Notes under the pieces: generated by a model
Told to the model about the DNA's origin: nothing
Database searches by the model: none
What the model saw: only the letters and a program-made list of their open reading frames with translations
DNA from: Margaritispora aquatica
Lineage: Eukaryota > Ascomycota > Leotiomycetes > Helotiales > Discinellaceae
Reading direction: 5' to 3'
Length of the DNA stretch: 64,000 bases
NCBI GenBank assembly: GCA_007644065.1
Contig: VJWN01000026.1
Location: 186,001 to 250,000 of the forward strand
Translations under genes and position numbers: made by a program
In this document: positions 45,911 through 59,311 of the stretch, piece by piece
Position numbering within the stretch: position 1 is the first letter of the stretch
How the letters are laid out: the number at the start of each line of letters is the position of its first letter

Positions 45911-48481
45911 CTTGACGGTTTGCGATGTGATAATGAACCTCGAAGTGTCGAAGTTCAAGACGTCGTCGTAATGTTGGTCGTAATTGGAATTGGCTATGGC
46001 AACAAATTGGCAGATGTGGAATTTCGGTGTGTGCTCGCTTGGATGGCGGGGACTAGCTTAAAGGTCATGTGATCTATCCCACACACTCTCATCGTCATGC
46101 AGCCTCCCAATTCACCTTTCAAGATTAAATCACTTTTCTTGTATATGGTTTCCACGAAGATAAAGAAGACGTCGCCTCCAATTAGAGACAAGATTTCAAA
46201 TATTGTCATCATGCAAGTGCAAAGATCAACATAATCGATATCGATGTCCCAGATTCTGCATTACTATGTAACATACTCTATTCGATGTCATACGGTCGGT
46301 CATACCTTCGTGTAGATGGCAAATTGAAACCTCTTTGAGTCAGTGAGTATAACTGGTGGAGCATAACGGCTTATGTATCATTCAGAACACATACATTGCC
46401 TTATTAAGTCATAGGGGGTAGTAACAGGCCAACCAATCGTCTATTGATCCAGCATCATAACGTATGCCAGGCTCTTCTTTAGCGGACTTCAATGCGTATT
46501 CCTAGTCCTTTACGATGCAAGGACAACGGCAATAGAAATCTATGGTGAGTCTTTTGCGAGGCTACGGGTCTATCGGGAATCCTATCAGTGGCGTCATTGA
46601 GCCAAGTATACTCAAAGGTCACGACGAAGAATTCTTGTGTGACTTCCCAAAGTCGCCTGGGCGTCCATCTTTTGGATATATTGCTGGCCTAAAACTGCTT
46701 GGATAGTGTATTAGATTCTCACTTGATATATTGATAGTTTTGGCAGATTCTGGCAAGGTTGTCTGGTCGTGATCCAGCATTTGGTTTGACGATGATGTAG
46801 GACTGTCATGTTTTAGTCGTAAAATCTTCTGTATCTGTGAACCAATTTCATCACACCTATTTCGCTCGAGTTGCTTTATACATAGAATTCCCAACAATGG
46901 ACAGCTATGTTTTAAAATATCCAAATTGTGATTCCAAATCGAGAAGATACGTGAAGCTCTCAAACTCAGCTACCTTATCCAGTGCTACAATCAGTCCGGT
47001 TTAATCCTTGTTCATATCGAAAATTTATTCAAACTATCCATCCTATTAACATCGTGTTTAACCACTTTGAATATTAATGAAAGTCTTACCCGTTAAGGTT
47101 CATTGAGTGCACCGTTACCCCCAGCTTTCTTTCACTATAGCACGATTCTCGCCCTTCTGAGATTGTTGCTCCTCTTTCGATTTGGATCCTAGCTTGCTCG
47201 GTGTTGATACATGATGTGACGAAATTTCCTAGGACGGCTGATATATCTCAAATCAAGCTGCCTGAGCCGGAATGTTATTTACCTTTCTCTCTACCTTGAC
47301 CGGTGTCAAGAAAGCAGATTTACTTAACCTATCTCCAACTTTGGCAAAAAGGCAATACCAGAACTTACAATCAGTGTTGTTACTGTACTTGAAGGCTAAA
47401 CCTGCTGGACTTCAACGTTTGAGATAATGGCATCGAAGTCATGTTGAGGAGCAACAAGACTCAAATACCTTGACAGCCTAACAGTCAACCTGAGTTTTCT
47501 TTTCGAGGCAAGATTTTTTTTATTCGAGTGCTTACTGCATATTTATCTTACAAGTCGAATCAAATCAAGTCATGACGGTCTTCGCTTATTCTGACTTTCG
47601 ACCTCTGTACATCGCTGTAAGTCAGTATCTCATTAGAATGCTCATAAAGAATGCGAGACATATGCATAAGAATCAGAGCTTTGGTAAGAACCAAATATAC
47701 TAGATATAGCAATTAAGTGAATTGCACTCATAATCCTATGTAGGTGAGGATGTCTCTCCGTACAGCAATGTACCAATGCCTCAACGGACAATCAGTAAGT
47801 GAACTTTAATCAAACTCAATCTGGGTAAATTAAACATCGGCTATAAGCTCAAACTCGATAAGGATTAAAATCTGAGTGTCCACAGGATTCGCTCCCAATG
47901 AACTTTTCCATTACTTTTGCTTAATTCTGCTAGCTAACCCCAAACAGGCACGAAACATAATAAGCGGTTGTATGTGACATGAGTGAAATGCCACTTACCT
48001 ACAGTAATTGATGGTTCTAGGAAGCTTTGGATATTAGAAATTTTGTAGAGCGCCAGGATAGGTAGATGATGACTACTTGCCAAGATCTTTATTATATAGC
48101 CAAGTAGCATTATTGTGAAATAGTTCCCACCCAGCAAAAGCTCCTGCTTTTTCTGCGTATACCATTCCTGCAGGTTGATTCAAATAATTTTGTTTGAAGA
48201 TTCATGTTGTGACGTTGTGTTGATCAAGAATCACAGAACTGACGATCAATCACAAGCACTTTCCCAGTCAGCAAGGCTAGTCCTGCGGCTGTAGGTAAAT
48301 GTCCAACACATGTCCAGCACATATCTTCAAAGATTCAAATCATTTCACCTACTCAACCCCAAGTCAAGCTCTAACGGCGCATCCAACGATATCTAAATTA
48401 TTGTTTCTTCATTTTACAAGCCATAAACTTTCGCCGATGCGCCCCTAAGGCACTAGTCAGCCATCATCCGTGGTGGTCAAG
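45911..48481. other. 2.6-kb AT-rich gene-free spacer
   Basis: The neighbours diverge (RPS3 left, YMR1 right). The sequence is noticeably AT-rich, and no frame on either strand showed a domain or a convincing exon series. A short coding-like stretch with a GTAAGT donor near 47572-47625 could not be extended. It is the longest empty interval in the otherwise dense right half. Confidence 0.5.
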
Positions 48482-51121
48482 ATGGCAGACAAGCTCAAGA
48501 TAGCCAAAGTGAGGGAGACTACTCTGAATGGTTTCTACAAGCTTGACTGACGATTTACGAAGGTGGACAAAGTCCAAGTGCTCTTGAACGGAGAGGCTTC
48601 CTGGGTCACCCTGCATCTTACAGCTCACCACATTATTCTGGTTCAGAAAGTTGCCTCGTCATCCGGAGAGCCTCCCCAAAAACATACCCCAAAAGCCAAA
48701 GCAAGAGAAACATGGATCGCATATCCTATGATAGCATATTGTACTTTCCGCCCAACTCCGCCTGGTTCCGAATACTCTTCCACGATAAGACTGCGGGGTC
48801 GCGACTTTAAATTCTTAACCTTCAACATCAAGGACTCCGCACAAGCAAGGGATGCATTCGAGAGCATACGAGCAGTAACGTGTAAATTGGGAGCCATAGA
48901 AAAACTATTTGCGTTCAGCTTTTCTCCTCCTCCAGCGGAGAAGGCGATTAATGGGTGGGAAATATATGATGCAAAGGCCGAATGGAGACGGCAGGGCATC
49001 AGTGACAAAGGTGTGGACAGAGGCTGGAGGATATCTAAGATCAACACGGATTATGTGTTTTCTCCAACGTATCCAGCTTTACTGCCTGTACCGACCACTA
49101 TCTCGGACAACACTCTCAACTATGCTGGCAAGTATCGATCAAGAGTACGGATACCGGTCTTGACATACCTCCACCCAGTGAACAACTGCTCAATCACGAG
49201 AAGTTCGCAACCACTTGCAGGAATACGAAACAATCGAAGTATCCAGGATGAGAAACTGGTGAGCGCTTGCTTTTCTGCGTGTGCACAGCCGGGTGACGAA
49301 GCAGAACCGACCATTACCTCAAGGGGAAGTCCTGCCTCTAGCCAGATTGATTTATCATTACCAAGCATAGAGGGTGAACTTACGGATACCGAGAGATTAG
49401 AGGATGAGATGATTGCTTCATCAAATATTGAAATAATCTCAGAAAAACCACAGATCTACGGAGCTCAAAAACGTAACCTCATTGTCGATGCACGGCCGAC
49501 TGTCAATGCATTGGCTATGCAGGCCGTTGGTATGGGCTCTGAGAATATGGATAATTACACATGTGCTCGTAAAGCTTACCTTGGTATCGATAATATTCAC
49601 GTCATGCGTGACTCTCTGGGCAAGGTGATAGATGCTATCAAAGACTCAGATATCGCGAAATCACCACCTAACAGAGATCTTCTTGCAAAGAGTGGCTGGC
49701 TGAAGCACATAACTGGGCTACTTGATGGCTCTGCCTTGATTGCAAGACAAGTTGGGATCCAGCACTCTCACGTTCTCATTCATTGCTCAGATGGTTGGGA
49801 TCGAACTAGTCAGTTGAGCGCCCTTGCTCAGCTCCTTCTAGATCCTTACTACAGGACAATTGATGGGTTTATTGTACTAGTTGAGAAGGACTGGCTTGCT
49901 TTTGGACACATGTTTCAACACAGATCTGGATTTCTCAACAGTGAGAAGTGGTTTGCAACACAAAACGACTCCATGGCTGGCTCTGCTATTCAACCTGGAG
50001 GTAATGGAGAAGGGAGAGGCGACGCGCTTGAGAATGCTTTGCTAAGCGCGAAGCGATTTTTCAACAAGAGCAATGCGAGTCAGGATGCTGTTGTTGATTC
50101 CGACGGCGATGTCGTTGATGAAGCACCGAAAGGGAAAGGAAAGGATTCGAAAGCAGATAGGGAAGCCACCAAGCCTAAAGAGACCAGTCCCGTCTTCCAC
50201 CAGTTCCTTGACGCCACATACCAACTAATATACCAATTCCCCACAAGATTTGAGTTCAACGAGTTTTTCCTCAGAAGGCTACTATACCACCTCTATTCGT
50301 GTCAGTACGGTACCTTCCTCTACAACAACGAGAAATCCCGACTAGACGCTCGCGTCCAGCAAAGGACTGCAAGCGTTTGGTCTTATTTTCTGTCACGCAA
50401 GGCAGAATTTACCAATCCAGATTATGATCCTACCATCGACGATCATATCATTGGCAAAGAGCGCATGTTATTTCCCCATCTCAGTGAGATCCGATGGTGG
50501 CACGGTGCATTTAACAGGACAGATCTTGAGATGAATGGACCTCCACGGAAGCAAAGAGAGCTGGATCCTCCCTCACTGAAATCTATGGAAAGTAATGTGA
50601 GTCAGAAAACCGCACCAAACGATAAAGATGTATCTGCAGCAAAAGAGGTGCCCAAAGAGAGAGAATTGCCGATACAAAAAGAAATTCTTGAAGAGGATTT
50701 TGTGAGAACCGAGAAAGTGGTAGGCGAGTCGTCGACAAAAACGTCAATAGACTCCTTCGACGACACTTCATTCTCGGAACCTGATCGGTCTGACCCGCAT
50801 TATGATCCTCTCGGAGTTTTGAGCGAAGCTCGTGGGTTGCAGGCTGTGCCGACTGTCTTGAGAAGCATTGAAGATGCGCATGGGAAGCATATCACACCAA
50901 CTACACATTCGGGAGCCAACGAAGCTTCAGGATCTGGTAGTGTTTCACACACTTTGACCGAAACTACGCAGCCTAGTAGGATTGCGCAGTTGAAGGATAC
51001 TATGGCAGGATTGGGAGGTCTTGGGTCACTCGGATTAGGCAAAGCGAAGGCTGCAGGAGGAGCAGGTGGATCCAAGAGTCCTAGTAATGGCAAAGAATCG
51101 ATGGAAGTTGAAATGCAGTGA
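48482..51121 (+). CDS. Myotubularin-type phosphoinositide 3-phosphatase
   Basis: Exons 48482-48508 and 48563-51121 give 861 residues. A PH-GRAM-like N-terminus (about residues 8-110) is followed by the myotubularin catalytic domain. Its active-site loop HCSDGWDRTSQ has the catalytic Cys near residue 417 and Arg near 423 and the Asp pair typical of active enzymes. Upstream marks are GWEIYDAKAEWRRQG and NVALNAMA-type residues in LIVDARPTVNALAMQ; downstream are HMFQHRSGFLN and FPTRFEFNEFFLRRLL. The C-terminal 170 residues are disordered. Yeast has a single such enzyme, Ymr1, which removes the 3-phosphate from PI3P on endosomes. The insertion of about 75 residues before LIVDARP is low complexity. 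Confidence 0.92.
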
Positions 51122-51471
51122 TGTCGTGGCTCCAAAGCTCATGATGCACGTTGATCATATGAGAAACGAACAAAGTGTTATTGGGGGTGGCGTTTGGAGA
51201 AGTGATGCCTGCTTTTACGAAGGACGCATATGCATTGTGGGAGCTTGGCGTTAGGTAGATGGATGAAAAGGCTTTATGCTTTACGAGCGTTACATTTTAC
51301 GACGGCTGAGAGCGAATGGAAACAAATTCATCATATTATGTGCAACATGTGTCGTCTTGAAATGCTCGTCATTCATTGCGGTCTATTGTTTTTGGTGAGA
51401 TGTGCGCTGTGCTACTCGAACCCCGTCCCAAATTTCGCCTCTATCCCCACATAAAATGCTCAATGACTTGA
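51122..51471. other. Convergent spacer between YMR1 and FRS1
   Basis: 350 bp between two 3' ends. No gene or repeat was seen. Confidence 0.5.
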
Positions 51472-53387
51472 TCATAAGAAGATTTCAAGGTTGATCTCTA
51501 AGGTGCTGACAGGGTATCTAAATATCGTTAGTAAGTATTCAAAGTAATGTAAAAACCTTTAGCACGCCCTAATAGTGCTTACCTTAACTCAAACTTCTCA
51601 AGGACAGTAGGATGTAAGATACCGAACTCGCCGATTCGAACTTGCTTGCCTCCCACGCGCAGGTAGATAGCAGCAGCATGTCCGGCAAAGAAAGTTGGCT
51701 CGTCGATCTCTTCAATCCAGTAACCGTCCGGCTTCGTCTTAGCATCAAGACCTTCCTCGTGCGTTAGGAAAGCAGTCTTGAGCATCAACAGAACACGATC
51801 TAGCAGTCCATGGACGATTTCAAACCCGCTGGTCTTGCCATACCACGCTGCTGCAAAGTGGCGCTCATTCCTGCTCTTGCGCTCTAATGACAAGTCTTTG
51901 AAAGCTACGTCCGAGACTTCGAAGACTTTGATCGGTACACTATGCTTCTTATTCTCACGGATTGTCTTCAGCAGGCCTGGGAGAAGCGAAGTACGAACAA
52001 CCTGGTACTCGGCTGTCTTAGGATTGGCAAGCTTGACTGCTGTAGTACCATCATCTTTACGGTTAAGCCATCCAAAATTCTCATCGTGAGAACAGAGAAT
52101 GAGGGGCATGACTTCACTCCATCCAGCCATAGCAGCTTCCATCCGCACGATATCACCAAGCTTGTTGATCATGAGAGGCTGCGCAATTGTTGAAGCTTTG
52201 TTAGGTGACGTCCGAGGGAGGTTATTGAATCCATATGCAATCGCAACATCTTCCATGATATCGCACTGGTGTAGGACATCGGCTCGAGTAGGAGGAACTG
52301 AAACTTCGATGATGTTCTTGTCTTTGGATGACGGTTTGGCAGTGTAGCACATCTTCGTAAGTAGAGAACATATCTTCTCCGGTGTTTCATTCAATCCACA
52401 GCAGTTGTTGATATAATCAACTTCTGCTTCGGCTGTTCGGGGGCTAAGATTTGGTGTCTGTCTGGTCTCCTCGTTGTGCTCTGAAATGATCTTGACAGGT
52501 TCGATTGTGAATGGTTCAGCGCAGTACTGTGAGAACATCGAAACCATAATATTGTTAACAATCTCGAGTTTTGTGCGGTCAGTGCCAGTCATCTCAATGA
52601 AAACGTTGGTGGTTTTAAGCGTGATCTTGGAGTGGTCGCCGTTAATTATTGGGGGCATCGAGCAAACAATCCTTTGCGAGTCATAAATGACTGGGTAGAC
52701 TTCCTTCTCTCGGATAATATGGAGGTACTTTCCAAGATTCCTGTCGTTCTCATAGAATTGCATCATTTCCTCGGCGTCCATTTCCTTCGTCTGGTTCAGC
52801 GGCTTGAACTTGATATCCTGTGGTGGTAAAGCTTCGTAGGTGAAAGGGCCGGTGATCGTGTCTAAATCATGCGTGCCAATGGCAACAAGGGTCCGTCCAC
52901 GAGCGAGATTCTGATGCAACTTGTCTTGCAACGATATGAATGAATCATATGATTCTTGAGTAAACTTGACATTGCGGAGAATGGAGCCAGCAACATATGG
53001 TCGTACTTTCAAGGTCTCCGGGTGCACTGTGATGGTTTCCACTTTCCCACTCTTTGGTGTCACTAATCTGTAGTTTGGCAAGGGCGTCTTCTCGCGGAAG
53101 ATGTTGAGCATGAGAGCTATGCCTTCGAAGCAGAGCATATCATATCGATTTGCGGGAATCTCAATCTTGAGCTGTGCTGGTTCTTGCTTGCCGTTGACAA
53201 TAGGTCTCTCCGAGTTCGATGTGTCCTCATCCAGCTCAATCCCAAATTCGAAGCATAGTTCCTCGAATTCTTCAGTTGTATACCTAACTGCGTCAATAAA
53301 ACACTTGTCAATTCCTGTGTTCTCCTCCACTTACTCCTGACCCAAAGCTTTGTACAATTCCACCTTGTCGACACTGATTGTAGGCAT
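51472..53387 (-). CDS. Phenylalanyl-tRNA synthetase beta subunit, cytosolic
   Basis: Minus-strand exons 53387-53335, 53283-51583 and 51517-51472 give 599 residues, the usual size for the eukaryotic beta subunit. It begins [19 protein letters not shown]. The B3/B4 editing-like region lies at about 110-270 ([30 protein letters not shown]), the B5 domain at about 300-370 ([24 protein letters not shown] across its end) and the catalytic-fold module to the C-terminus ([45 protein letters not shown]). With the alpha subunit it charges tRNA-Phe in the cytosol; the beta subunit carries editing and tRNA-binding parts. The short last exon restores the normal end [10 protein letters not shown]. Confidence 0.96.
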
Positions 53388-54222
53388 ATTTGCGGTAGCA
53401 GCGATCACTGTCCTCAATCTGGCAGAGCTTCTTGGTAGTTGAAAGTTTTAAATGCAAGCGTTGGAAGTTGCAAGGAATTTGGCGCAGTGTGACTCTCAAT
53501 ATTGTAGAGTTTCTCGAGAAAAATAAAGTCCAATCACCAAATTCCACTTCTCCCAAAATTGGGGGACTTCTTTCTGAGTTCAGAAAGTCTGAGATTGAAG
53601 TTGAATTATGCGCCAACTTGACGTACTACTTGCTTAAGTCTTTGTCAAGTAATGGTCCAGAAGTGAAGATATTCAGAGGGTATGAATATTTGGTGGGGTT
53701 CGACGCGGTTTCGTGAATCACAGAGGCAGAATGCGGGCAGATTTTGGCGCCTTGAAATTCGGGCCGCAACCAAACAATTCATATCCCATGAACAGGACTG
53801 AACCGCAACAACATTCTGCCTCACGACTCTATAACGCCTTCCTTCACAAACGAGTAATTCTGTACTGTGCGTCCTTGATCCTTTTTTGTTCTTTAGGTAT
53901 GTTCAATCGCTTTGGCTACGATTCTGTGGTTCACCCTACACCTACAGCATTCCCTGAATTAGCTCCGTCATTGAAGCCCCCCCGCTACATGTTCAACCTC
54001 AACTTCCCACGGGGTATTGAGCTACCCTTGCTGATACAAAAGACCTAGACCTCCAGAATTCCGCAATCTTTATTACGACGTCTGCTTGCATCAGATTGCA
54101 CATCCTCCACGGGCCTGCGCTGAACACGCGATCAGTCATTCACCAAAACTCAACGGCTCCAAAAGGCTGGCCGCATCCTTCTCTTACAAGATACCAAAAA
54201 GTTCACATACACCTCTTTCACC
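53388..54222. other. Divergent promoter region between FRS1 and TPD3
   Basis: An open frame at 53713-54048 on the plus strand encodes a short stretch with one hydrophobic segment, but it has no family resemblance and lies where two promoters are expected. It was not called as a gene. The last 150 bases are CA/CT-rich, as is usual near fungal start codons. Confidence 0.45.
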
Positions 54223-56435
54223 ATGAGCGACGGAGCCGATAAATCGGATGAGCTTTATCCCATAGCAGTTCTCATTGACGAGCTAAAGGTATATGGCATA
54301 TGGGTTGGAGCTAGCTTTGCGCATTGCTTACGATGGATAGCATGACGATGTTCTCCTACGATTAAATGCCATACACCGCTTGTCGACCATTGCCCTCGCG
54401 TTGGGAGCTGAACGGACTAGAGACGAACTGATTCCATTTTTAGACGGTATGCCTAGTGGAGTCTGCGTGACCAGTGTGCAAGCTGACTAGTTGCAGAATC
54501 TGTAGAGGATGAAGATGAGGTTCTCACAGCTTTGAGCGAAGAGCTTGGCAAGTTTGTTGAATATGTCGGGGGCCCAGAGTACGGTCATGTTCTTTTGTCG
54601 CCGTTGGAAAATCTTGCTGCTATCGAGGAGCCTTTAGTGCGCGAAAAGGTATGGGAACATCTCTTGTTTGTGATAGAGGCACAGCTAATAAATAAAAGGC
54701 AGTAGAATCCTTAAACAAAATCTGCGAAGAGCTCTCCCCACAACAAGTTGAGGAATACTTCATTCCCCTGACAATTCGCCTTTCCAAAGCCGACTGGTTC
54801 ACCTCCAAGATCTCAGCCACCGGACTTTACAATGTTCCTTACAAGAAGGCCTCACCTCCAATGCAAGAGCAACTGCGACAACAATTTGGTCTCCTCGTAC
54901 ACGATGAAACGCCAATGGTACGAAGGCAGTCAGCCAATAACCTAGCAAAGTTTGTGAAGGAAATGCCGGCTACAATCGTTGTTGAGGAAATGATTCCTCT
55001 CTTTCAACACCTCGCGAATGATGATCAGGATAGTGTACGGCTGTTGACCGTTGAGATATTGATTGCTATTGCAGAGGTGGTGCCTAAGGAACAACAGTCA
55101 AGTCACGGCGTCCTACTTACATCTTTGAGGAGTCTGATTGAAGACAAAAGCTGGCGTGTGCGTTACATGGTGGCAGATAGATTTGAGAAGGTTTGTGATG
55201 GCATTTTGTCTGCTAAGCGCATCGCTAACTAGATGGCAGATCGCAAAAGCCGTGGATGATGAGGTTGTTACTAGAGATCTCGTCCCCGCCTTTGTTAAGC
55301 TTCTTAAGGACAGCGAGGCAGAGGTTAGGACAGCCATCGCTGGTCAGATTCCTGGGTTCTGTAAATTGGTTGATCGAAACACCTTACTCAACGATATTAT
55401 GAGTACCGTGGAAGATCTTGTTTCAGATACCTCACAACATGTCCGTGCGGCCCTCGGAACTCAGATCAGCGGGCTTGCCCCCATACTCGGAAAGCAAGAG
55501 TAAGCAATTCCAAATATCTTTGCTTCATATAACTAACAAAGCTATAGAACTATCGATCATCTTCTTCCAATGTTTCTTTCGATGTTGAAGGACGAATTCC
55601 CAGATGTTCGTCTTCACATCATCTCCAAACTAGAATTGGTCAATCAAGGTACGCGGCACAGCACAAGTGACTAGCATTTCTCCTTTGCTAACTAATACCT
55701 GCTAGTAATTGGTATTGAACTTCTCTCACAATCCCTTCTGCCAGCTATTGTTCAACTAGCCGAGGATAAGCAATGGAGAGTCCGCCTAGCAATCATCGAA
55801 TACATCCCACTTCTCGCTAGTCAACTGGGTGTAAAGTTCTTTGATGAAAAGCTTGCTGCTTTGTGCATGGGCTGGTTGGGTGATACTGTCTTCTCAATTC
55901 GTGAAGCAGCAACACATAACTTGAAGAAGCTGACTGAGGTATTTGGTGTCGAATGGGCGAATGAGGCTATCATTCCCAAAGTCATGGCTATGGGTGCTCA
56001 CCCTAATTATCTCTACCGAATGACCACTTGCTTTGCAATCTCAGTAAGTTTTTATGACCTTTCAAATCAAGACATCGGCTAAAGGATTCCTAGACCCTTG
56101 CAACAGTTGTTAGTTTGGATGTGGTCTCAAAGTCAATTCTTCCCATGATGGACAAGCTTGTAGAGGATGATATTCCCAACATTCGTTTCAATGTTGCGAA
56201 GTCATATTCAGAGCTTATTACAGTTCTGAAGCGCTTACCTGATGAGGGCACTGTCTATTCGCTGGATAAGTCTGGTGGCTCGGCTGCTCCATCGGCGAGA
56301 GGTCAAATTCTGCTTCAAGAACGAATTCTACCCAATCTGGAGAAGTTACAAAAGGACGATGATGTGGATGTTCGATTCTTTGCCACGACCGCTGTTGCGT
56401 TGATTTCTGGGGAGCCAATGAATACATCACCTTAG
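54223..56435 (+). CDS. PP2A scaffold (A) subunit
   Basis: Eight exons, 54223-54288, 54341-54446, 54497-54648, 54699-55190, 55240-55499, 55548-55648, 55706-56043 and 56094-56435, give 618 residues. The protein is almost wholly HEAT repeats, about fifteen of them, with the PP2A-A marks [12 protein letters not shown] at the start, [50 protein letters not shown] and [19 protein letters not shown] near the end. This horseshoe scaffold holds the catalytic and regulatory subunits of protein phosphatase 2A. Length and repeat order are complete. Intron 4 uses a GTTTGT donor. Confidence 0.97.
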
Positions 56436-56870
56436 AAAGCATTAAGATAATGAAGAAAACATGCTGATGGGGAAAATGCATCAAGGCAATGGTTCGGACA
56501 ACCTGGGCCTCTAGTTGTTTTTTGTTTCTATTAGATAGGGAGCAGAATACCAGAAGATCCCCATTATGAGTGTTGGGGATACGTGTAAATCACCTGTGAA
56601 AATAGACATCACTTCGTAGTGCCGTGCTCCTGCCTACTTGAAGGAAGTTCATTGTAAGGGAGTGAAACTCCTCGTCATACATATAAATGTAAGCTCCCGA
56701 GCTCGCTAGCTTCACCGCCCACACATCTGGCGAGGGGTTAATGTTTTGCCTCAATTCAACTTTCTCGGAAATTTTGGGTTCTCCACAACATTACCGTATT
56801 AACGTACGATCGCAGCTCTCACATAGGTAGGAGCCTTCGACTATGAGATTCTTACATAACTGAAACCAAC
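56436..56870. other. Spacer between TPD3 and EFM4 genes
   Basis: 3' UTR of TPD3 and promoter of the next plus-strand gene. No feature was recognised. Confidence 0.5.
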
Positions 56871-57752
56871 ATGTCCGCAAAGCCAATCCATCTTGAGCCC
56901 TCCCCCCTGGGTACAAAGGAGTAGTAAGAAAATCTACCCCTCCATTGCCCCTCCATCGGATAGCCAAGCTAATCTTGCCCTATCACTAGCTGGGACAATC
57001 TCTACGAGAGGGAAATCACAAACCACAGCGTTGATCGCAACGATGAGGGCACGATTTGGTTTGACGACTCGTCTGCGGATAAAGTGGTGGAATTCTTGAA
57101 CGAGAAGGTCGCAAGTGGGCTGCTTGGTAACGGGACTACGAAGGCCAACTGCAGTTTCTTGGATCTGGGCATGGGAAATGGACATTTTCTGTTTAGGCTC
57201 AGAGAGGGAGAAGAGGCGAGCGACGTTGACGAAGAGGATGAGGATGAAGCAAACAGGAGGGCAGAGAACTCGAAGGGTTGGGGTGGAAGGATGATGGGGG
57301 TGGATTATTCGCAGAAGAGCGTAGAATTCGCACGGCGCATTGCGGAGAGCAAAGGTTATGATTCAGAGGGGAAGGCGGGCAGGGAGATTGAGTTTGAATG
57401 GTGGGACATTATGTCGCAAGCTGCATCTCCGGTTATCACCAACACGGACCAACCTGGCTGGGATATCGTGCACGACAAAGGAACCTTTGACGCGATCAGC
57501 TTGTCGCAAGAGAAAGATGAGCAGGGAAGGCGGATCTGTGAAGGGTATAAGGAGAGAGTTGTACCATTGATCAGGGAGGGTGGAGTATTGCTGGTCACGA
57601 GCTGTAACTGGACTGAGGAAGAGCTGAATGGGTGGTTTGAGGGAGGTGAATTGGAGATCGTGGAGAGGATCCAGTATCGCAGTTTTAGCTTTGGGGGGAA
57701 GAAGGGGCAGAGTGTTAGTAGTACTTGTTACAGGAAACGAGGATTGCCATGA
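56871..57752 (+). CDS. EFM4-type protein-lysine methyltransferase
   Basis: Exons 56871-56923 and 56990-57752 give 271 residues. The N-terminal block PSPLGTKEYWDNLYERE is rebuilt by splicing (ta plus c restores Tyr). The SAM-binding motif DLGMGNGHFLF lies near residue 76, followed by GVDYSQKSVEFARR, the motif-post region WDIVHDKGTFDAISLS, and VTSCNWTEEEL. This series is that of Efm4/METTL10 enzymes, which methylate a lysine of translation elongation factor eEF1A. An acidic Asp/Glu-rich insertion (about residues 90-110) is longer than needed and probably a surface loop. Confidence 0.9.
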
Positions 57753-58341
57753 TTTATTGCTTCCTGTGGCGTCTAATTATGCTCTGTAGTTGTTGTGAAG
57801 CCCTTTTATCTCTGGTGAGTTCTTTGCATTGTCGTTCAAATAACGCAAAATACTGTGCACAAATTCAAGCTAACTTTATGACCAGAATATAGATCAGAAT
57901 ATGACCATTGTCAACTCATCTCCGCGTGGGGCATTCCAGTCTGCCAAGCGCCCGGTTTATTGTGGCATATATCATCGCCAAGCGCCCTGCACACCCTAAA
58001 CGGGGTGAGTACCTATTTATTGGCCGGTATTTCCCTCAAGTCTGCAGCCTATCTTGAGATGTAGAATAGGAACAGGACCGCTTTTCTTTCACAGCATTTG
58101 ATGCTGTTTGGATTCACCCACTTGGAATCGCTGCAAGCACTCTACTACTCTGAAATATATACATATATTCATCTACAATGTGCGCCAAATGCGACAATGA
58201 AGGCCCGTTTAACAAATGAAGCGCCGATTATCTATAGGTACATCTCACCACCAGCAAGCACGAAGCATTTCGCTTTCAATTGCCAGAAGTATAGTCATCT
58301 TTCGAAAGGAGTGTGTCAAAGATTATTGAGATTGAGAGCTC
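57753..58341. other. Spacer upstream of the BTB gene
   Basis: Two plus-strand genes flank it. An 89-codon frame overlaps its right end but is out of frame with the BTB exons and was rejected. No repeat was seen. Confidence 0.45.
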
Positions 58342-59160
58342 ATGTGGACGACGTGAGTTGCTTGTGAGCGATCTACTAGTACAAAATACGAACATCAAGT
58401 TGATATACATACAGATTATTGAATTGCCTAGAGGTGGTGAAGGTTATTGCAGGACCAGTCGGCAATCAAATCGAGCTTAGTTGTCATAAAGGTGAGGTTA
58501 TTTCCTTATGGTTCATCAAGTGGTAGTACAGCAATCTAACAGAGGTCTTAAGCGGTTCTGGGTTTCTACTCTGAGTTTTTTGACGTAGCTTTCTACGGTA
58601 ACTTCTCTGAGAAAGACAGAGGTGTCATCACTCTCTCAGAAGAAGATCCGGAAGCAATCAAAACATTCATAGCATGGGCCTATACTGGACGCATAGAATC
58701 TACTCTCTCTATCGAAGCCATCTGGGCACTCGGCGAGCGACTTCAAATTCCCCAGCTCTGCAACGAGGCCATGCACATGATGTTCTTCATATACGGCGCG
58801 GATTCCTGGTTCACGGCATATTCTGCTGATTTAGTTTGCACGCAAACCTCTGAGTCTTCGTTGTTGAGAAAGTTCCTCAAGGATTTGATCCATACGGATG
58901 GGCCACTGTGCCCGAGAGCTGTAAAGAGTCAGCTGGTGATAGATCCACAGGGAGGGTATGAGAAGGATTGGTGTGATTTGATTATGAGGGGTGGGGAGCT
59001 AGTTTTAGATGTCGCGAGACGATCCTCGTGGGTGTATGATTTTCAGAATGTTCGCAGTGATTTGACGCCTTATGCGGCGGATAATAAGAAATTGTATTTG
59101 GTGGATGTCAAGACGAGGCCTATTGAGGATTTTGTGGCGGGGAAGATGCGTGGTTCCTAG
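58342..59160 (+). CDS. BTB/POZ domain protein
   Basis: Exons 58342-58352, 58415-58491 and 58553-59160 give 231 residues. The splice sites were chosen because they alone join a full BTB core: VVKVIAGPVGNQIELSCHK, then AVLGFYSEFFDVAFYGNFSE and the EEDPEAIKTFIAWAYTGRI block. The rest, from about residue 95, is helical with LERLQIPQLCNEAM-like sequence. Many small fungal proteins of this type consist of one BTB and a short C-terminal part. Their roles are mostly unknown, with Cullin-3 adaptor activity as one possibility. The coding part of the first exon is only 11 bases, so the exact start is the weakest part of the model. Confidence 0.78.
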
Positions 59161-59311
59161 AAGGGTTTGGTGACTAATGTTGTTAATTTGATGGATTTGG
59201 TTATTTCATGTCTTGATCCAGTTTTCTGATCGAACCTGTCAATCACAAGAGCAGGCTTGAAGAAGGAATTAATTTTGATTTATATCAATCATTTGACTGT
59301 CTGCAATCTTC

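Noticed and set aside
45911..48481. Hidden gene in the 2.6-kb spacer between RPS3 and YMR1
   Set aside because: Frames are short, AT-driven and lack domains; a coding-like stretch near 47572-47625 could not be linked to further exons.
53713..54048. Small plus-strand frame with one hydrophobic segment between FRS1 and TPD3
   Set aside because: It lies where two promoters are expected, has no family resemblance, and a frame of this length is not improbable by chance.
58098..58367. 89-codon frame overlapping the BTB start
   Set aside because: It is out of frame with the BTB exons; only the ATG at 58342 gives the right phase for joining the BTB core.
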